From CBDDBH01 sp965225625 (lineage in GTDB: Bacteria > Pseudomonadota > Gammaproteobacteria > JADZEE01), in the NCBI GenBank assembly GCA_965225625.1, contig CBDDBH010000002.1, positions 1-64,000 on the forward strand: a stretch of 64,000 nucleotides of DNA, in the 5' to 3' direction. Below the pieces are notes generated by a model, which made no database searches, was not told the DNA's origin, and worked only from the letters and a program-made list of their open reading frames with translations. Shown piece by piece: positions 33,749-41,896 of the stretch. Each line of letters starts with the position of its first letter. The stretch's first letter is position 1. Position numbers and translations under genes: made by a program.

Positions 33749-34894
33749 TTGAATCCCTCTGCGCCGCAACCGGCCGAATTGCTCGAACAACTTCGTCATT
33801 GGGCGCAAACCCCGTTTGCGCAAAGCGTAAGCATTCCGTCGCAGGTATATACCTCGAAGGCGTTTCTCGACCTGGAGATCGAGCATATTTTTAAACGCCA
33901 ATGGATCTGTGCAGGCCGGGTGGACGAGGTCTCGAAACCGGGCGATTACTTCAGTTTCGACATCGCGGAGTATCCCATCATCGTGCTGCGTGATGAAGCC
34001 AACGCTATCAGGGCGATGTCTAATGTGTGTCGACACCGTGCCACCCTTCTGGTTTCCGGTGCAGGTAACTGCCGCGCGTTCACCTGTCCCTACCATGCGT
34101 GGACTTACAACTTAGACGGCGGGTTGCGAACGGCACCTTACATGGATAGGACCGCGAGTTTCGATAAGACGACTCTGGCACTTCCGCAATATCGGGTCGA
34201 AGTCTGGCAGGGCTTTATCTACGTGAATTTGGACGAGAATGCGCCACCCTTTGCACGCAACGTCGCCGGATTGGATGCGCTTTTCGAACGACACAGTGTC
34301 GCCGATCTGCAGTTCGCATTTCGTGGCAGCATGGAAGTCGCCTGCAACTGGAAGGTTCAGGTCGAAAATTTTTGTGAAAGTTATCATGTGTTCCAGGTTC
34401 ACCCGCAGACGATCGAACCTGTCATGACCACTGCCTCAGTGAAAGTGCAGTCCGGCGGAACCGGCTTCAATCATCACACCCAGAGACCACCTGAGGGCTT
34501 TGTCGATCCTGGCCCGCAAGTTTATCCGTATCTTCAGGGCGACGACCGCTCAACGTTTAACCTCATGTGTGTGTACCCGTCGCACGCAGTGGCGCTTGGT
34601 GCGGAATTCATCAGTTGGTTATCCGTCCACCCACGCGGAACGGATCGCTGTGTGGTTCACTACGCTGGCGCACTACCCGGCGAACAACCCGATGGTAAAG
34701 TCAACGCCGCCCGGGCCGAAGAGACCCGGGCGTACATGCTTGAATTCATGGCCGAAGACATACTCAGGATCGAGGCCGTTCAAAGAGGTTTCGTCGCCTA
34801 CGCCGGCGGCTCACCTTATTGCGAAATGGAAAAGACCAACTGGGAATTCGGCCGCTACATCGTTAATCAAGTTTGTGCCGACCGTGCCATTTGA
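33749..34894 (+). CDS. Rieske oxygenase large subunit (carnitine/choline-monooxygenase-like)
   Basis: A 381-residue aromatic-ring-hydroxylating-oxygenase alpha-type protein. Rieske ligands: SNVCRHRATLL (C-x-H) and FTCPYHAWTYN (C-x2-H). Mononuclear iron ligands: ENFCESYHVFQVHP (two His). The pattern resembles the GbcA/choline-monooxygenase group, which demethylates or hydroxylates quaternary amines, more than benzoate dioxygenases. The start is TTG 33749, with AAGGAG 7 bases upstream; there is no upstream ATG. It needs a reductase not seen nearby. Position between the permease and the MDR oxidoreductase suggests one operon. Confidence 0.87.
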   Translation: MNPSAPQPAELLEQLRHWAQTPFAQSVSIPSQVYTSKAFLDLEIEHIFKRQWICAGRVDEVSKPGDYFSFDIAEYPIIVLRDEANAIRAMSNVCRHRATLLVSGAGNCRAFTCPYHAWTYNLDGGLRTAPYMDRTASFDKTTLALPQYRVEVWQGFIYVNLDENAPPFARNVAGLDALFERHSVADLQFAFRGSMEVACNWKVQVENFCESYHVFQVHPQTIEPVMTTASVKVQSGGTGFNHHTQRPPEGFVDPGPQVYPYLQGDDRSTFNLMCVYPSHAVALGAEFISWLSVHPRGTDRCVVHYAGALPGEQPDGKVNAARAEETRAYMLEFMAEDILRIEAVQRGFVAYAGGSPYCEMEKTNWEFGRYIVNQVCADRAI

Positions 34895-34985
34895 CCTCGC
34901 TCTTGAACTGGCTATCGAGATTGCTCGTGCGATGTCATCTTTATCGAGCAAGCAATTCTGGCGGGTGGGGAGACAGCACTGGCGC

Positions 34986-35024
34986 CTACGTAGCCCTCAG
35001 GTAGTCACGAGTTGATCTACGTAG
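34986..35024. promoter_or_regulatory. Paired CTACGTAG palindromes upstream of the oxidoreductase gene
   Basis: Two identical 8-base palindromes CTACGTAG at 34986-34993 and 35017-35024, 31 bases centre to centre (three helical turns). They lie in the 213-base gap between the Rieske oxygenase gene and the GTG start at 35108, in which no gene is seen. Possible operator for the following genes. Confidence 0.3.
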
Positions 35025-35107
35025 TACTCTCGGAAAGTGCGATTCCTCCGATGTCCTCTCGCTGTTAGATTCGGTCCTGGTGCACCAGACTACAACGAAA
35101 AGACGAC

Positions 35108-36109
35108 GTGAAAGCAATAAGACTCGATGAACTTGGCCCACCTGAGAACCTGAAACTCGTCGACATCCCGGTTCCGGAGATCGGCGACGACGATTTACTC
35201 ATCCGCGTCAGCCTTGCCAGTTTACTGTATGCCGATACTGAACAGCGTCGCGGAACCTATTACTTCGAGACCAAACTTCCGCACTACCCGGGCAGGGAAG
35301 TCGCAGGAACCATCGAAAAAGTCGGCGCAGATGTCAAAGACTACGAGGTAGGACAGCGCATTGCCGCGCTCATGTATGCCGGCCACTGCTATGCGGATTA
35401 TGTAGTTGCGCGTACGCAGCCCTATACCCTGCCAGGTGGGATTGAGGTGCCGAGCGCCGACATTCAAATACTGCCCGATAACGTATCGTTCGAGCAGAGC
35501 CTGGTTTACGTCACGAACTTTCGCCTGGCGTACCTATTGCACCACATCTATATCGGCATACCGCCAGACGCTACCGTCTTAATCCATGGTGCCGCCGGTG
35601 GTGTCGGATCCGTGTGTACGCAAGTTGCGCTGGATCATGGAAACCGGGTGATTGCCGTATGCCGGACACCGGCACAAGTGGAATTCTGCAAGCAACTCGG
35701 AGCCGAATTCATCATCGATGTTGAGACGACTGACTACGTCGCTGCGGTTCTCGAAATAACGGCGGACGTGGGCGTCGACTATTCCATCAACGGCGTGGGC
35801 GGCACGACGCTCGACAGCGATCCCGGAGCGCTCAAGACCTTTGGCGAAATGATTTGCTACGGTTATGCGGCCGGCAAATCCAAGATGGATATATTCTCAT
35901 GTCACAAATGTGTCACCGTCAAGAACTTTGTGCCCGACAACTTCATGGGTGGCGACGCATTTGAACGCGTTAATGCGGCTATGTACGAATGGTTTGCGTC
36001 GAAACCTCTACTGGAAGTCACGAAGATATTCCCGCTCAAAGATGCAGCAGTGGCTCATCGCTGGCTTGAGGAAGGAAGGTCGATCGGCAAAATCGCCTTA
36101 CAGCCTTAA
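35108..36109 (+). CDS. Zinc-free MDR oxidoreductase (quinone oxidoreductase-like)
   Basis: A 333-residue medium-chain dehydrogenase/reductase. It shows YPGREVAGTIEKVGADVKDYEVGQRIAAL and the nucleotide loop TVLIHGAAGGVGSVCTQVAL, typical of NADPH:quinone oxidoreductases and related enoyl reductases; structural zinc Cys quartet and catalytic zinc motif are absent. The start is GTG 35108 (GACGACGTG). Its substrate is unknown; it probably reduces a quinone or enoyl intermediate of the same pathway. The next gene, an MFS carrier, begins 44 bases downstream. Confidence 0.84.
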   Translation: MKAIRLDELGPPENLKLVDIPVPEIGDDDLLIRVSLASLLYADTEQRRGTYYFETKLPHYPGREVAGTIEKVGADVKDYEVGQRIAALMYAGHCYADYVVARTQPYTLPGGIEVPSADIQILPDNVSFEQSLVYVTNFRLAYLLHHIYIGIPPDATVLIHGAAGGVGSVCTQVALDHGNRVIAVCRTPAQVEFCKQLGAEFIIDVETTDYVAAVLEITADVGVDYSINGVGGTTLDSDPGALKTFGEMICYGYAAGKSKMDIFSCHKCVTVKNFVPDNFMGGDAFERVNAAMYEWFASKPLLEVTKIFPLKDAAVAHRWLEEGRSIGKIALQP

Positions 36110-36153
36110 GCATTAGTTGCCGCTTGGCGATTCACGGGAGAAATTCCACAGAC

Positions 36154-37341
36154 ATGGCTTCGGCTTCGCCAGCTACGCACAAAGATTATTCGAAGCGCGA
36201 ATTAGCTGCCGTGATCGCCGCTGTATGCGTCGGCGAAGGCGGCCTCATTACCATGCCTTACATTCTCGGCGGTGTAGCCGATCGGTTTTCCGTCTCCGCC
36301 GGCGTATCCGGCCTTGTCTCCACAGCGCAATTCGCTTCCATGGCGATCGTTTCACTGATCCTTGCGCTTTCCATCCACAAAGTCGATCGTCGCAAGCTCG
36401 TCCTCGGCGCGGTTCCCATCGCGCTTATCGGCCATATCATGGCCGTCATCTTTTCATCTTGGTCTCTGATTATCGTCAGCAGGATAATGGTCGGCATCGG
36501 CGAGGCGATACTATTGACCGCTGGCACTGCCGCGGCCGCTGCGACGCCACGACCGCAACGCACTTTTTCTATTATTACCTTTGCCTTCGTCGCGTTGGGT
36601 GGGGCTATCTACCTCATCATGCCTTCATTGACCGAGCGCGTCGGGCATATGGCGGTATTCTATGTGTTGGTAGTCGTGGTTCTACTAGGTCTGCCATTCC
36701 TGTTCGCCATGCCCCGCTTGCGAGACGCCGATGTGCGGCATGACTCAGCACCGGCAAACGTTTGGCGGCCATTCCCGTGGGTCTTAGTTGGTATTGCCTG
36801 TCTGTACATGGGTGGCAACAGCCTTTGGGCATTTTCTGAACGCATCGGCGTTGCAATGGGCCTGGAGGCCAGAGCGATTGGCATCGCATTCCTGGCTGGC
36901 GTGCTGTTGACAAGTCTCGGGCCGATTGCGGCGAACTTTGCACAGCAGCGCTGGGGCTACCGCAAATCTATCGTCGTGGGAATCGCCGTCAATTGTGTGG
37001 CCTGTGTCGCGCTTGGCGGCGCTTTTCACTACGCCGTGTTTTTCCTTGGTTTCGTGTTTATGAATGTCTCCGCCTTCTACCTGCTCCCCATGTACCGGGC
37101 TTTGACCGCGCATATCGATCCGGCGGGAAGAGTCGCGCCTGCGTCGATCGTCGTGCAAGCTGGAGCAACGGCCATTGGTCCTTTTCTCGCCAGTGTTGCG
37201 CTGCTGGCCGGTGGCAGTTATCCAGGCGTCGGTTTGTATGCCGGTGGTTTGAGCATTCTCTCTCTTATCTTTGTGATCCGTACCGCTCGTCGCGGCGATA
37301 GTGACGCTCGAAAGTCGTTGCACTCTCGGGGATCGAGTTGA
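36154..37341 (+). CDS. MFS transporter
   Basis: A 395-residue membrane protein with about twelve hydrophobic helices. MFS signs are the helix-1 region ELAAVIAAVCVGEGGLITMPYILG, the A-loop motif ALSIHKVDRRKLVLGAVPIAL and SWSLIIVSRIMVGIGEAILLTAG. I use ATG 36154 (GGGAG 13 bases upstream); the TTG at 36124 would add 10 non-hydrophobic residues. Its stop overlaps the TTG start of the TPP enzyme gene, so they are translationally coupled and the carrier likely serves this pathway. Confidence 0.8.
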   Translation: MASASPATHKDYSKRELAAVIAAVCVGEGGLITMPYILGGVADRFSVSAGVSGLVSTAQFASMAIVSLILALSIHKVDRRKLVLGAVPIALIGHIMAVIFSSWSLIIVSRIMVGIGEAILLTAGTAAAAATPRPQRTFSIITFAFVALGGAIYLIMPSLTERVGHMAVFYVLVVVVLLGLPFLFAMPRLRDADVRHDSAPANVWRPFPWVLVGIACLYMGGNSLWAFSERIGVAMGLEARAIGIAFLAGVLLTSLGPIAANFAQQRWGYRKSIVVGIAVNCVACVALGGAFHYAVFFLGFVFMNVSAFYLLPMYRALTAHIDPAGRVAPASIVVQAGATAIGPFLASVALLAGGSYPGVGLYAGGLSILSLIFVIRTARRGDSDARKSLHSRGSS

Positions 37342-38972
37342 ACACCAGCACGGTCGCCAGCCAATTAATCGGGGCTCTGCGGGAAGTCGGTGTGAAGCAT
37401 GTGTTCGGTGTCCCTAGCGGCGGATGGGTCGACTACCTGGAAGTGATCCGCAATACGCCTGGAATGGATTTCGTGTTGACCAGTCACGAGACCGGCGCCG
37501 GCTTTATGGCAGATGTCTGCGCGCGACTGACGGGGGTTCCGGGCGTATGTTTCGGCACATTGGGTCCCGGTGCTACTAATCTCAGTACCGGGGTTGGCTG
37601 CGCGCTGCTGGATCGCTCGCCTGTTATTGCACTTACCGATGAAATCGCCGCGCCCTTGCGTGGGCGAACGACGCAGATGGGTATCGACCAGCAGGCTTTG
37701 TTCCGCCCGATCACAAAGGCAACCCTGAGGCTCCAGGCAGACCGCGTCAGAACCACAGTGTTCGAAGCTGCGGCGTTAGCGCTCACAGAACGTCCGGGAC
37801 CGGTGCATATCGGCTTGCCGGTTGGAATGTCTGCCGAATCAGCGCGTGTGGACGAAAGCGTTTTTCACGGACCGATTCGGCCCGGGCTGCCGGAACGGGA
37901 CTCACTCGTGCGTTTGCAGGAATCGTTTGCACGAGCCCGAAAACCATTACTGGTTGCTGGTCTGGGCGCGGTGCGGGCGAAACTTGATGCGCAACTCACA
38001 ACGCTCGCAGAAAAACATCAGCTTCCCGTCGTTCTCACACCGATGGCCAAGGGCCTCGTAGCGGAAAATCATCCCGCTTACGCCGGTGTTCTGTTTCACG
38101 CTTTGAGTGATGTGGTTGGTGAAACACACCAGCAGGCGGATCTGATCATAGCCGTGGGCTACGACCCCGTGGAGTTCAACTACGAGGCCTGGACCCCGCC
38201 GGTGCCGCTGATCATTATCGATAGCATTGCGGTGGAAGGAGAGCGGCCCCTTGATGAACCTGGATGTGACGTCGTCGGAGACATCGGTTATGCGCTCGAG
38301 CATCTTGTCTCGCTTAAAGTGGACGGAAACGATTGGGATTTCGATGCCTTGGCCGCAAGGCGCAAGAGCATGTTCGCGCGACTGTCTCCGCTAGCGCAAG
38401 GATTCGGACCCTGTGCAGTACTCGACATACTGCGCAACGTTCTGCCCGACGAGGGCATCATGACCTGCGACGTGGGTGCCCACACCCACCTGATTGGACA
38501 ACAGTGGCGGACTCCTAAAGCGGGTCTGCAGTTAATGACCAACGGCTGGTCGTCAATGGGTTTTGGGATCCCCGCGGCCATTGCTGCAAAGTTGTGCCGC
38601 AGGCAGATACCTGTATGCGCCGTGATTGGCGACGGCGGACTGCTGATGAGTGCAGGAGAACTCGCAACAGCCGCACGCGAGAACCTGCACATAGTTTTCG
38701 TTCTGTTGAACGACAATGATCTCGCGCTCATACGGATCAAACAACAGAGAAAGACCAACCCGATTTATGGCACCGCACTCGACCCGCGTGTGACATTTGC
38801 TGAGCCCAGTCTCTTTGGTGTCCCGATCCTCTCCGCGGCAAGCCCGGATCAGTTTCACACAGCGCTGGAGCAGGCCTGGTCGATGGGCGGGCCGGTCATT
38901 GTCGAGGCGATAATCGACAGCCACGAATATGATAGTTTGGTGCTGCGCAACGACCGAGGGCAATCCGAATAG
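37338..38972 (+). CDS. Thiamine diphosphate-dependent enzyme (acetolactate-synthase-like)
   Basis: A 544-residue ThDP enzyme. VKHVFGVPSGGWVDYLEVI starts the PYR domain, with the catalytic Glu in TSHETGAGFMADVCARLTG; the PP domain has GDGGLLMSAGELATAARENL ending NDNDLALI. These give intact ThDP binding. It may decarboxylate a 2-keto acid from ring cleavage, or ligate it. Start TTG 37338 in a TTGA overlap with the MFS gene. It is clearly distinct from the ThDP protein at 24845, so the window has two of this family. Confidence 0.83.
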   Translation: MNTSTVASQLIGALREVGVKHVFGVPSGGWVDYLEVIRNTPGMDFVLTSHETGAGFMADVCARLTGVPGVCFGTLGPGATNLSTGVGCALLDRSPVIALTDEIAAPLRGRTTQMGIDQQALFRPITKATLRLQADRVRTTVFEAAALALTERPGPVHIGLPVGMSAESARVDESVFHGPIRPGLPERDSLVRLQESFARARKPLLVAGLGAVRAKLDAQLTTLAEKHQLPVVLTPMAKGLVAENHPAYAGVLFHALSDVVGETHQQADLIIAVGYDPVEFNYEAWTPPVPLIIIDSIAVEGERPLDEPGCDVVGDIGYALEHLVSLKVDGNDWDFDALAARRKSMFARLSPLAQGFGPCAVLDILRNVLPDEGIMTCDVGAHTHLIGQQWRTPKAGLQLMTNGWSSMGFGIPAAIAAKLCRRQIPVCAVIGDGGLLMSAGELATAARENLHIVFVLLNDNDLALIRIKQQRKTNPIYGTALDPRVTFAEPSLFGVPILSAASPDQFHTALEQAWSMGGPVIVEAIIDSHEYDSLVLRNDRGQSE

Positions 38973-38981
38973 GACTGGGCA

Positions 38982-39812
38982 ATGGAATTCGAAAGCAAAT
39001 TTGTCGATATCGAGGGTGTGCGCACGCACTATCTGCAAGCCGGCAGCGGTCCGGTACTCGTGCTGGTGCATGGCGGCGGCGCCGGTGCCGACGCACGCGG
39101 TAACTGGGGAAGTTGTATTGCACAATACGCGCGTGATTTTAGAGTGACCGCGCTCGACATGGTTGGATTCGGCGAAACCGCGAAACCAGATCCCGCCACC
39201 TACAACTACGGTCGCGACAGCCGTAACCAGCACCTCGCTGCGTTCATCGAAAGCTTGGGGGCGGGCGCGGTACATGTGATCGGTAATTCTATGGGTGGTG
39301 CAACGGCGCTCGGGGTCGCGATCAACCGGCCAGAATTGCTGAACAAGATGGTTTTGATGGGCAGCGCTGGCATTGCGGTCAACAACCCGGACCGCGGCGT
39401 CATGAAGGCGCTGTCCGAGTACGACTTCACGGTCGAGGGCATGCGCCGGCTGATGCAGACGCTAACCGGCACGGATTATAAAATCGACGACGCGCTGGTT
39501 CACTACCGCTATGAATTGACAATCACACCGCAAGCGCGCGCCGCACTTGCCGCGATGCGCGAGGCCACCAAGCGAGAAGGATTGTCCTACCCCGACGAGG
39601 ACGTAGCGGCGGTTCGCACGCCGACCTTGGTAGTCGGTGGCAAGGAAGATAAGATCGCAATCCTCGCCCGTACTTATCGATTCCTGGAACTGCTCGAAAA
39701 TTCCTGGGGATTCATCCTCCCGCACTGTGGTCACTGGGTCATGATCGAACGGCCGGAGGAATTCGTCACCGTGACCACGGCCTTCCTGCAGAAGCAGGGC
39801 TTTGGATTGTGA
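38982..39812 (+). CDS. Alpha/beta hydrolase, meta-cleavage-product-hydrolase-like
   Basis: A 276-residue alpha/beta-hydrolase. Oxyanion strand LVLVHGGGAGADARGNWGS is typical of C-C bond hydrolases such as MhpC/BphD/XylF; the nucleophile elbow is GNSMGGAT, the acid lies in LVVGGKEDKI, and the catalytic His in LPHCGHWVMIERPEEF. Such enzymes hydrolyse the 2-hydroxy-6-keto-dienoic acids produced by extradiol cleavage. Its gene directly precedes a decayed extradiol dioxygenase fragment, supporting this role. An 9-base gap separates it from the ThDP gene. Confidence 0.88.
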   Translation: MEFESKFVDIEGVRTHYLQAGSGPVLVLVHGGGAGADARGNWGSCIAQYARDFRVTALDMVGFGETAKPDPATYNYGRDSRNQHLAAFIESLGAGAVHVIGNSMGGATALGVAINRPELLNKMVLMGSAGIAVNNPDRGVMKALSEYDFTVEGMRRLMQTLTGTDYKIDDALVHYRYELTITPQARAALAAMREATKREGLSYPDEDVAAVRTPTLVVGGKEDKIAILARTYRFLELLENSWGFILPHCGHWVMIERPEEFVTVTTAFLQKQGFGL

Positions 39813-39815
39813 TGA

Positions 39816-40064
39816 AGCGGGCAGGGCAGAGTCAATGCCGAATTCGATCGCACGATCATGGATACCATCGTTGCTGGTAAAGCACAGGAACTGACGGGTC
39901 TGGATCAGGATACTATTGTCGAACAGGGTGGCAACGGAGCACTCGAGATCATCGCCTGGATCCTAATGGCCGGCTGCCTGCCGGGCGTGCGCGGTGAACA
40001 CATCTACTATGAGCCTATCTCCGAATGGATTACCGACCTCGGTGGGCTCGCGCTGCAGCCGTAA
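39816..40064 (+). pseudogene. C-terminal remnant of a LigB-type extradiol dioxygenase
   Basis: An 82-codon stretch, GQGRVNAEFDRTIMDTIVAG followed by QGGNGALEIIAWILMAG, corresponds to the last quarter of class III extradiol dioxygenases (compare SHFLIDEELDQEFI...GGTSELRNWIALAG in the intact gene at 43647). The upstream three quarters, including the iron ligands, are missing and replaced by the hydrolase gene stop at 39810-39812. A short frame beginning at ATG 39858 could be translated, but cannot be a catalytic dioxygenase. It is probably a deletion leftover of the ring-cleavage gene that once belonged to this operon. Confidence 0.62.
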
Positions 40065-40106
40065 TGGCAACGGTCAGATCCTGCGCTAAGGTAAGAAACC
40101 GCACCC

Positions 40107-40916
40107 ATGAAATCCGTTAACATCGGAATTGTCGGCTTCGGAGCCATCGGCAGTGAGGTGGCTCGCGCGCTCGACGTGGGCGTGGACGGCTTGCGCCTGG
40201 CAGGTGTCACTACCCGTACGCCGGAAAAGGCAATCGAGACAATGCAATCATTTGCGCATCCGGTTCCGGTGCTGCCGATTGAAGAACTCGTGCGAAGCGT
40301 TGACACCGTCGTCGATTGTGCGCCCGCGGCTGCATTTGAAGACATCGCGGTGGCAACACTGTCGGCCGGACGCCAGCTCGTTACAGTGAGTGGTGCTGCG
40401 TTACTGCAACATCTTGAGCTAGTCGATTTGGCCACTGAACATGGTGGTCGTCTCATTCTCGCCACCGGAGCGATCCTCGGATTGGACGCGCTGTGCGCCG
40501 CCGCCGAGGGCACTATTCATTCGGTACGCATGGTGACGCGAAAACCACCGCGTGCTTTACGCGGCTCGCCGTACCTGAGCGAGCACGGAATCGATATCGA
40601 TGATCTTAGCGAACCCGTTAAGGTCTTTTCCGGCAATGCCACGGACGGGGCACGCGGCTTCCCGTCAAACGTCAATGTTGCGGCAGCGATCGGTATGGCC
40701 GGGATCGGAGCCGACGCGACTGAATTGGAGATCTGGGCCGATCCGAACGCATCGCGAAACAGCCATCGGATTGTGGTCGATGCGGACAGTGCAAGTTTCG
40801 AGATGCAAATCGAAAACGTGCCCAGTGACGCCAATCCTGCCACAGGCAGGATCACCGCGCTCAGCGTGATAGCCACGCTACGCGGGTTGTACGGCACTTT
40901 TAAGATCGGCACCTAA
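40107..40916 (+). CDS. L-aspartate-dehydrogenase-like NAD(P)-dependent protein
   Basis: A 269-residue protein with the N-terminal Rossmann motif VNIGIVGFGAIGSEVARAL and the aspartate-dehydrogenase domain (DUF108) LATGAILGLDALCAAAEGTIHSVRMVTRKPPRALRGSPYL and FPSNVNVAAAIGMAGIGAD. Family members reduce iminoaspartate/oxaloacetate plus ammonia. In an aromatic-catabolic operon it may act on an iminoacid or amino-acid intermediate, which is inference. It follows the dioxygenase remnant by 42 bases. Confidence 0.84.
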   Translation: MKSVNIGIVGFGAIGSEVARALDVGVDGLRLAGVTTRTPEKAIETMQSFAHPVPVLPIEELVRSVDTVVDCAPAAAFEDIAVATLSAGRQLVTVSGAALLQHLELVDLATEHGGRLILATGAILGLDALCAAAEGTIHSVRMVTRKPPRALRGSPYLSEHGIDIDDLSEPVKVFSGNATDGARGFPSNVNVAAAIGMAGIGADATELEIWADPNASRNSHRIVVDADSASFEMQIENVPSDANPATGRITALSVIATLRGLYGTFKIGT

Positions 40917-40957
40917 CCCGCAGTACTGGATGACCGGGGGTGGATGCCTGACCGAAA

Positions 40958-41725
40958 TCAGTCGATGCTGTTGAGAAAATTAACGACCGCCGCATTGAAC
41001 TCCGCGGGTTTTTCAAAATAAGCGGAGTGGCCTGCTTGCGGGATCTCCACATACGCGGAACCAGTAACCCGCTGCTGGAAAGCCCGAATCGCTTCTGGCG
41101 GGAACAAAATGTCGTCCGAGCCGGCGATGAAGAGGCAGGGGCTACCGGTGGCGGCGAGTTGTTCGGCTGCGCAAGTGTCGGGGAGTCTGCCCGGCAGAGT
41201 CTTCAGTGCATACTTGTTAAACGACGCGATCTGCTGATATAGCAAAGCCTCGTTCGGATGTTCGGCGCGAAAGCGCGCTCCGAGCACGCGTTCAAGCTGA
41301 CTCAAGTTATCGGTCTTAGCGCGGACACTCGTCATCAATTCGCTGATCTCAGCGGGCTGTTGCATGCCAACCAGGGTATCCGCTAAGACCAAGGCTCGCA
41401 CCCGTTGAGGACAACGGCTGGCAAAACCTGAGCATGTGCCGCCACCCATGGACTGAGCAATCAAAATCACCTGTTCAATCTCTAAATGGTCAAGCAAGGA
41501 GATCAAATCATCGACGAACCGGCTGCGCGCCGCGCCGCTGGGATCTGTGGAATTCCCGAAACCTCGATGGTCGATCGCGATAACCTGATAATTCGCCGAT
41601 AACACGGGTACCTGTTGGTACCAGGAGGCGTGATTGCCGCCGACGCCATGCGCGAGCAAAACCGGTGGACCTTGTCCATGGATCTCGTAATACAGGTTTG
41701 CATCGTTAGTCTCGAGCGTCGCCAT
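40958..41725 (-). CDS. Alpha/beta hydrolase
   Basis: A 255-residue alpha/beta-hydrolase. Oxyanion strand PPVLLAHGVGGNHASWYQQV, nucleophile elbow AQSMGGGTCSGFA, acid in LFIAGSDDILFPPEA and His in QAGHSAYFEKPAEFNAAV. I place the start at ATG 41725, with AGAGGAA 8 bases upstream; the open frame extends to 41812 without support. It resembles 3-oxoadipate enol-lactonase or epoxide-hydrolase-type enzymes. It is divergent from a ring-hydroxylating oxygenase gene and shares a control region with a palindromic operator candidate. Confidence 0.85.
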   Translation of the reverse strand: MATLETNDANLYYEIHGQGPPVLLAHGVGGNHASWYQQVPVLSANYQVIAIDHRGFGNSTDPSGAARSRFVDDLISLLDHLEIEQVILIAQSMGGGTCSGFASRCPQRVRALVLADTLVGMQQPAEISELMTSVRAKTDNLSQLERVLGARFRAEHPNEALLYQQIASFNKYALKTLPGRLPDTCAAEQLAATGSPCLFIAGSDDILFPPEAIRAFQQRVTGSAYVEIPQAGHSAYFEKPAEFNAAVVNFLNSID

Positions 41726-41777
41726 TGATGGTTCCTCTAAGAACATTGCCGTAGCGCATGGCACGTTGAAAGTATGG

Positions 41778-41785
41778 TGTATACA
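41778..41785. promoter_or_regulatory. TGTATACA palindrome, FadR/GntR-type operator candidate
   Basis: The palindrome TGTATACA, flanked by further GTAT/ATAC elements (AGTATGG upstream, GCTATACT at 41793-41800), fits the TnGTnnACnA pattern used by many GntR regulators of the FadR type. It is in the divergent gap 41726-41896 between the hydrolase and oxygenase genes. The GntR at 21432 is a possible binder, but this is unproven. Confidence 0.4.
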
Positions 41786-41896
41786 GCAGAATGCTATACT
41801 CAGCGCAGGCAATATCCAATGCTGCAGATTTTTGGCAGCTTGCTACGCCTTATCATCTGATCCCGCTTCCGTTCAACGAAAACGGAGTGAGTACCA

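Noticed and set aside
32455..33894. 479-codon frame overlapping the NCS1 permease gene in another frame
   Set aside because: Arg/His/Cys-rich composition and full overlap with the well-supported permease show it is a shadow.
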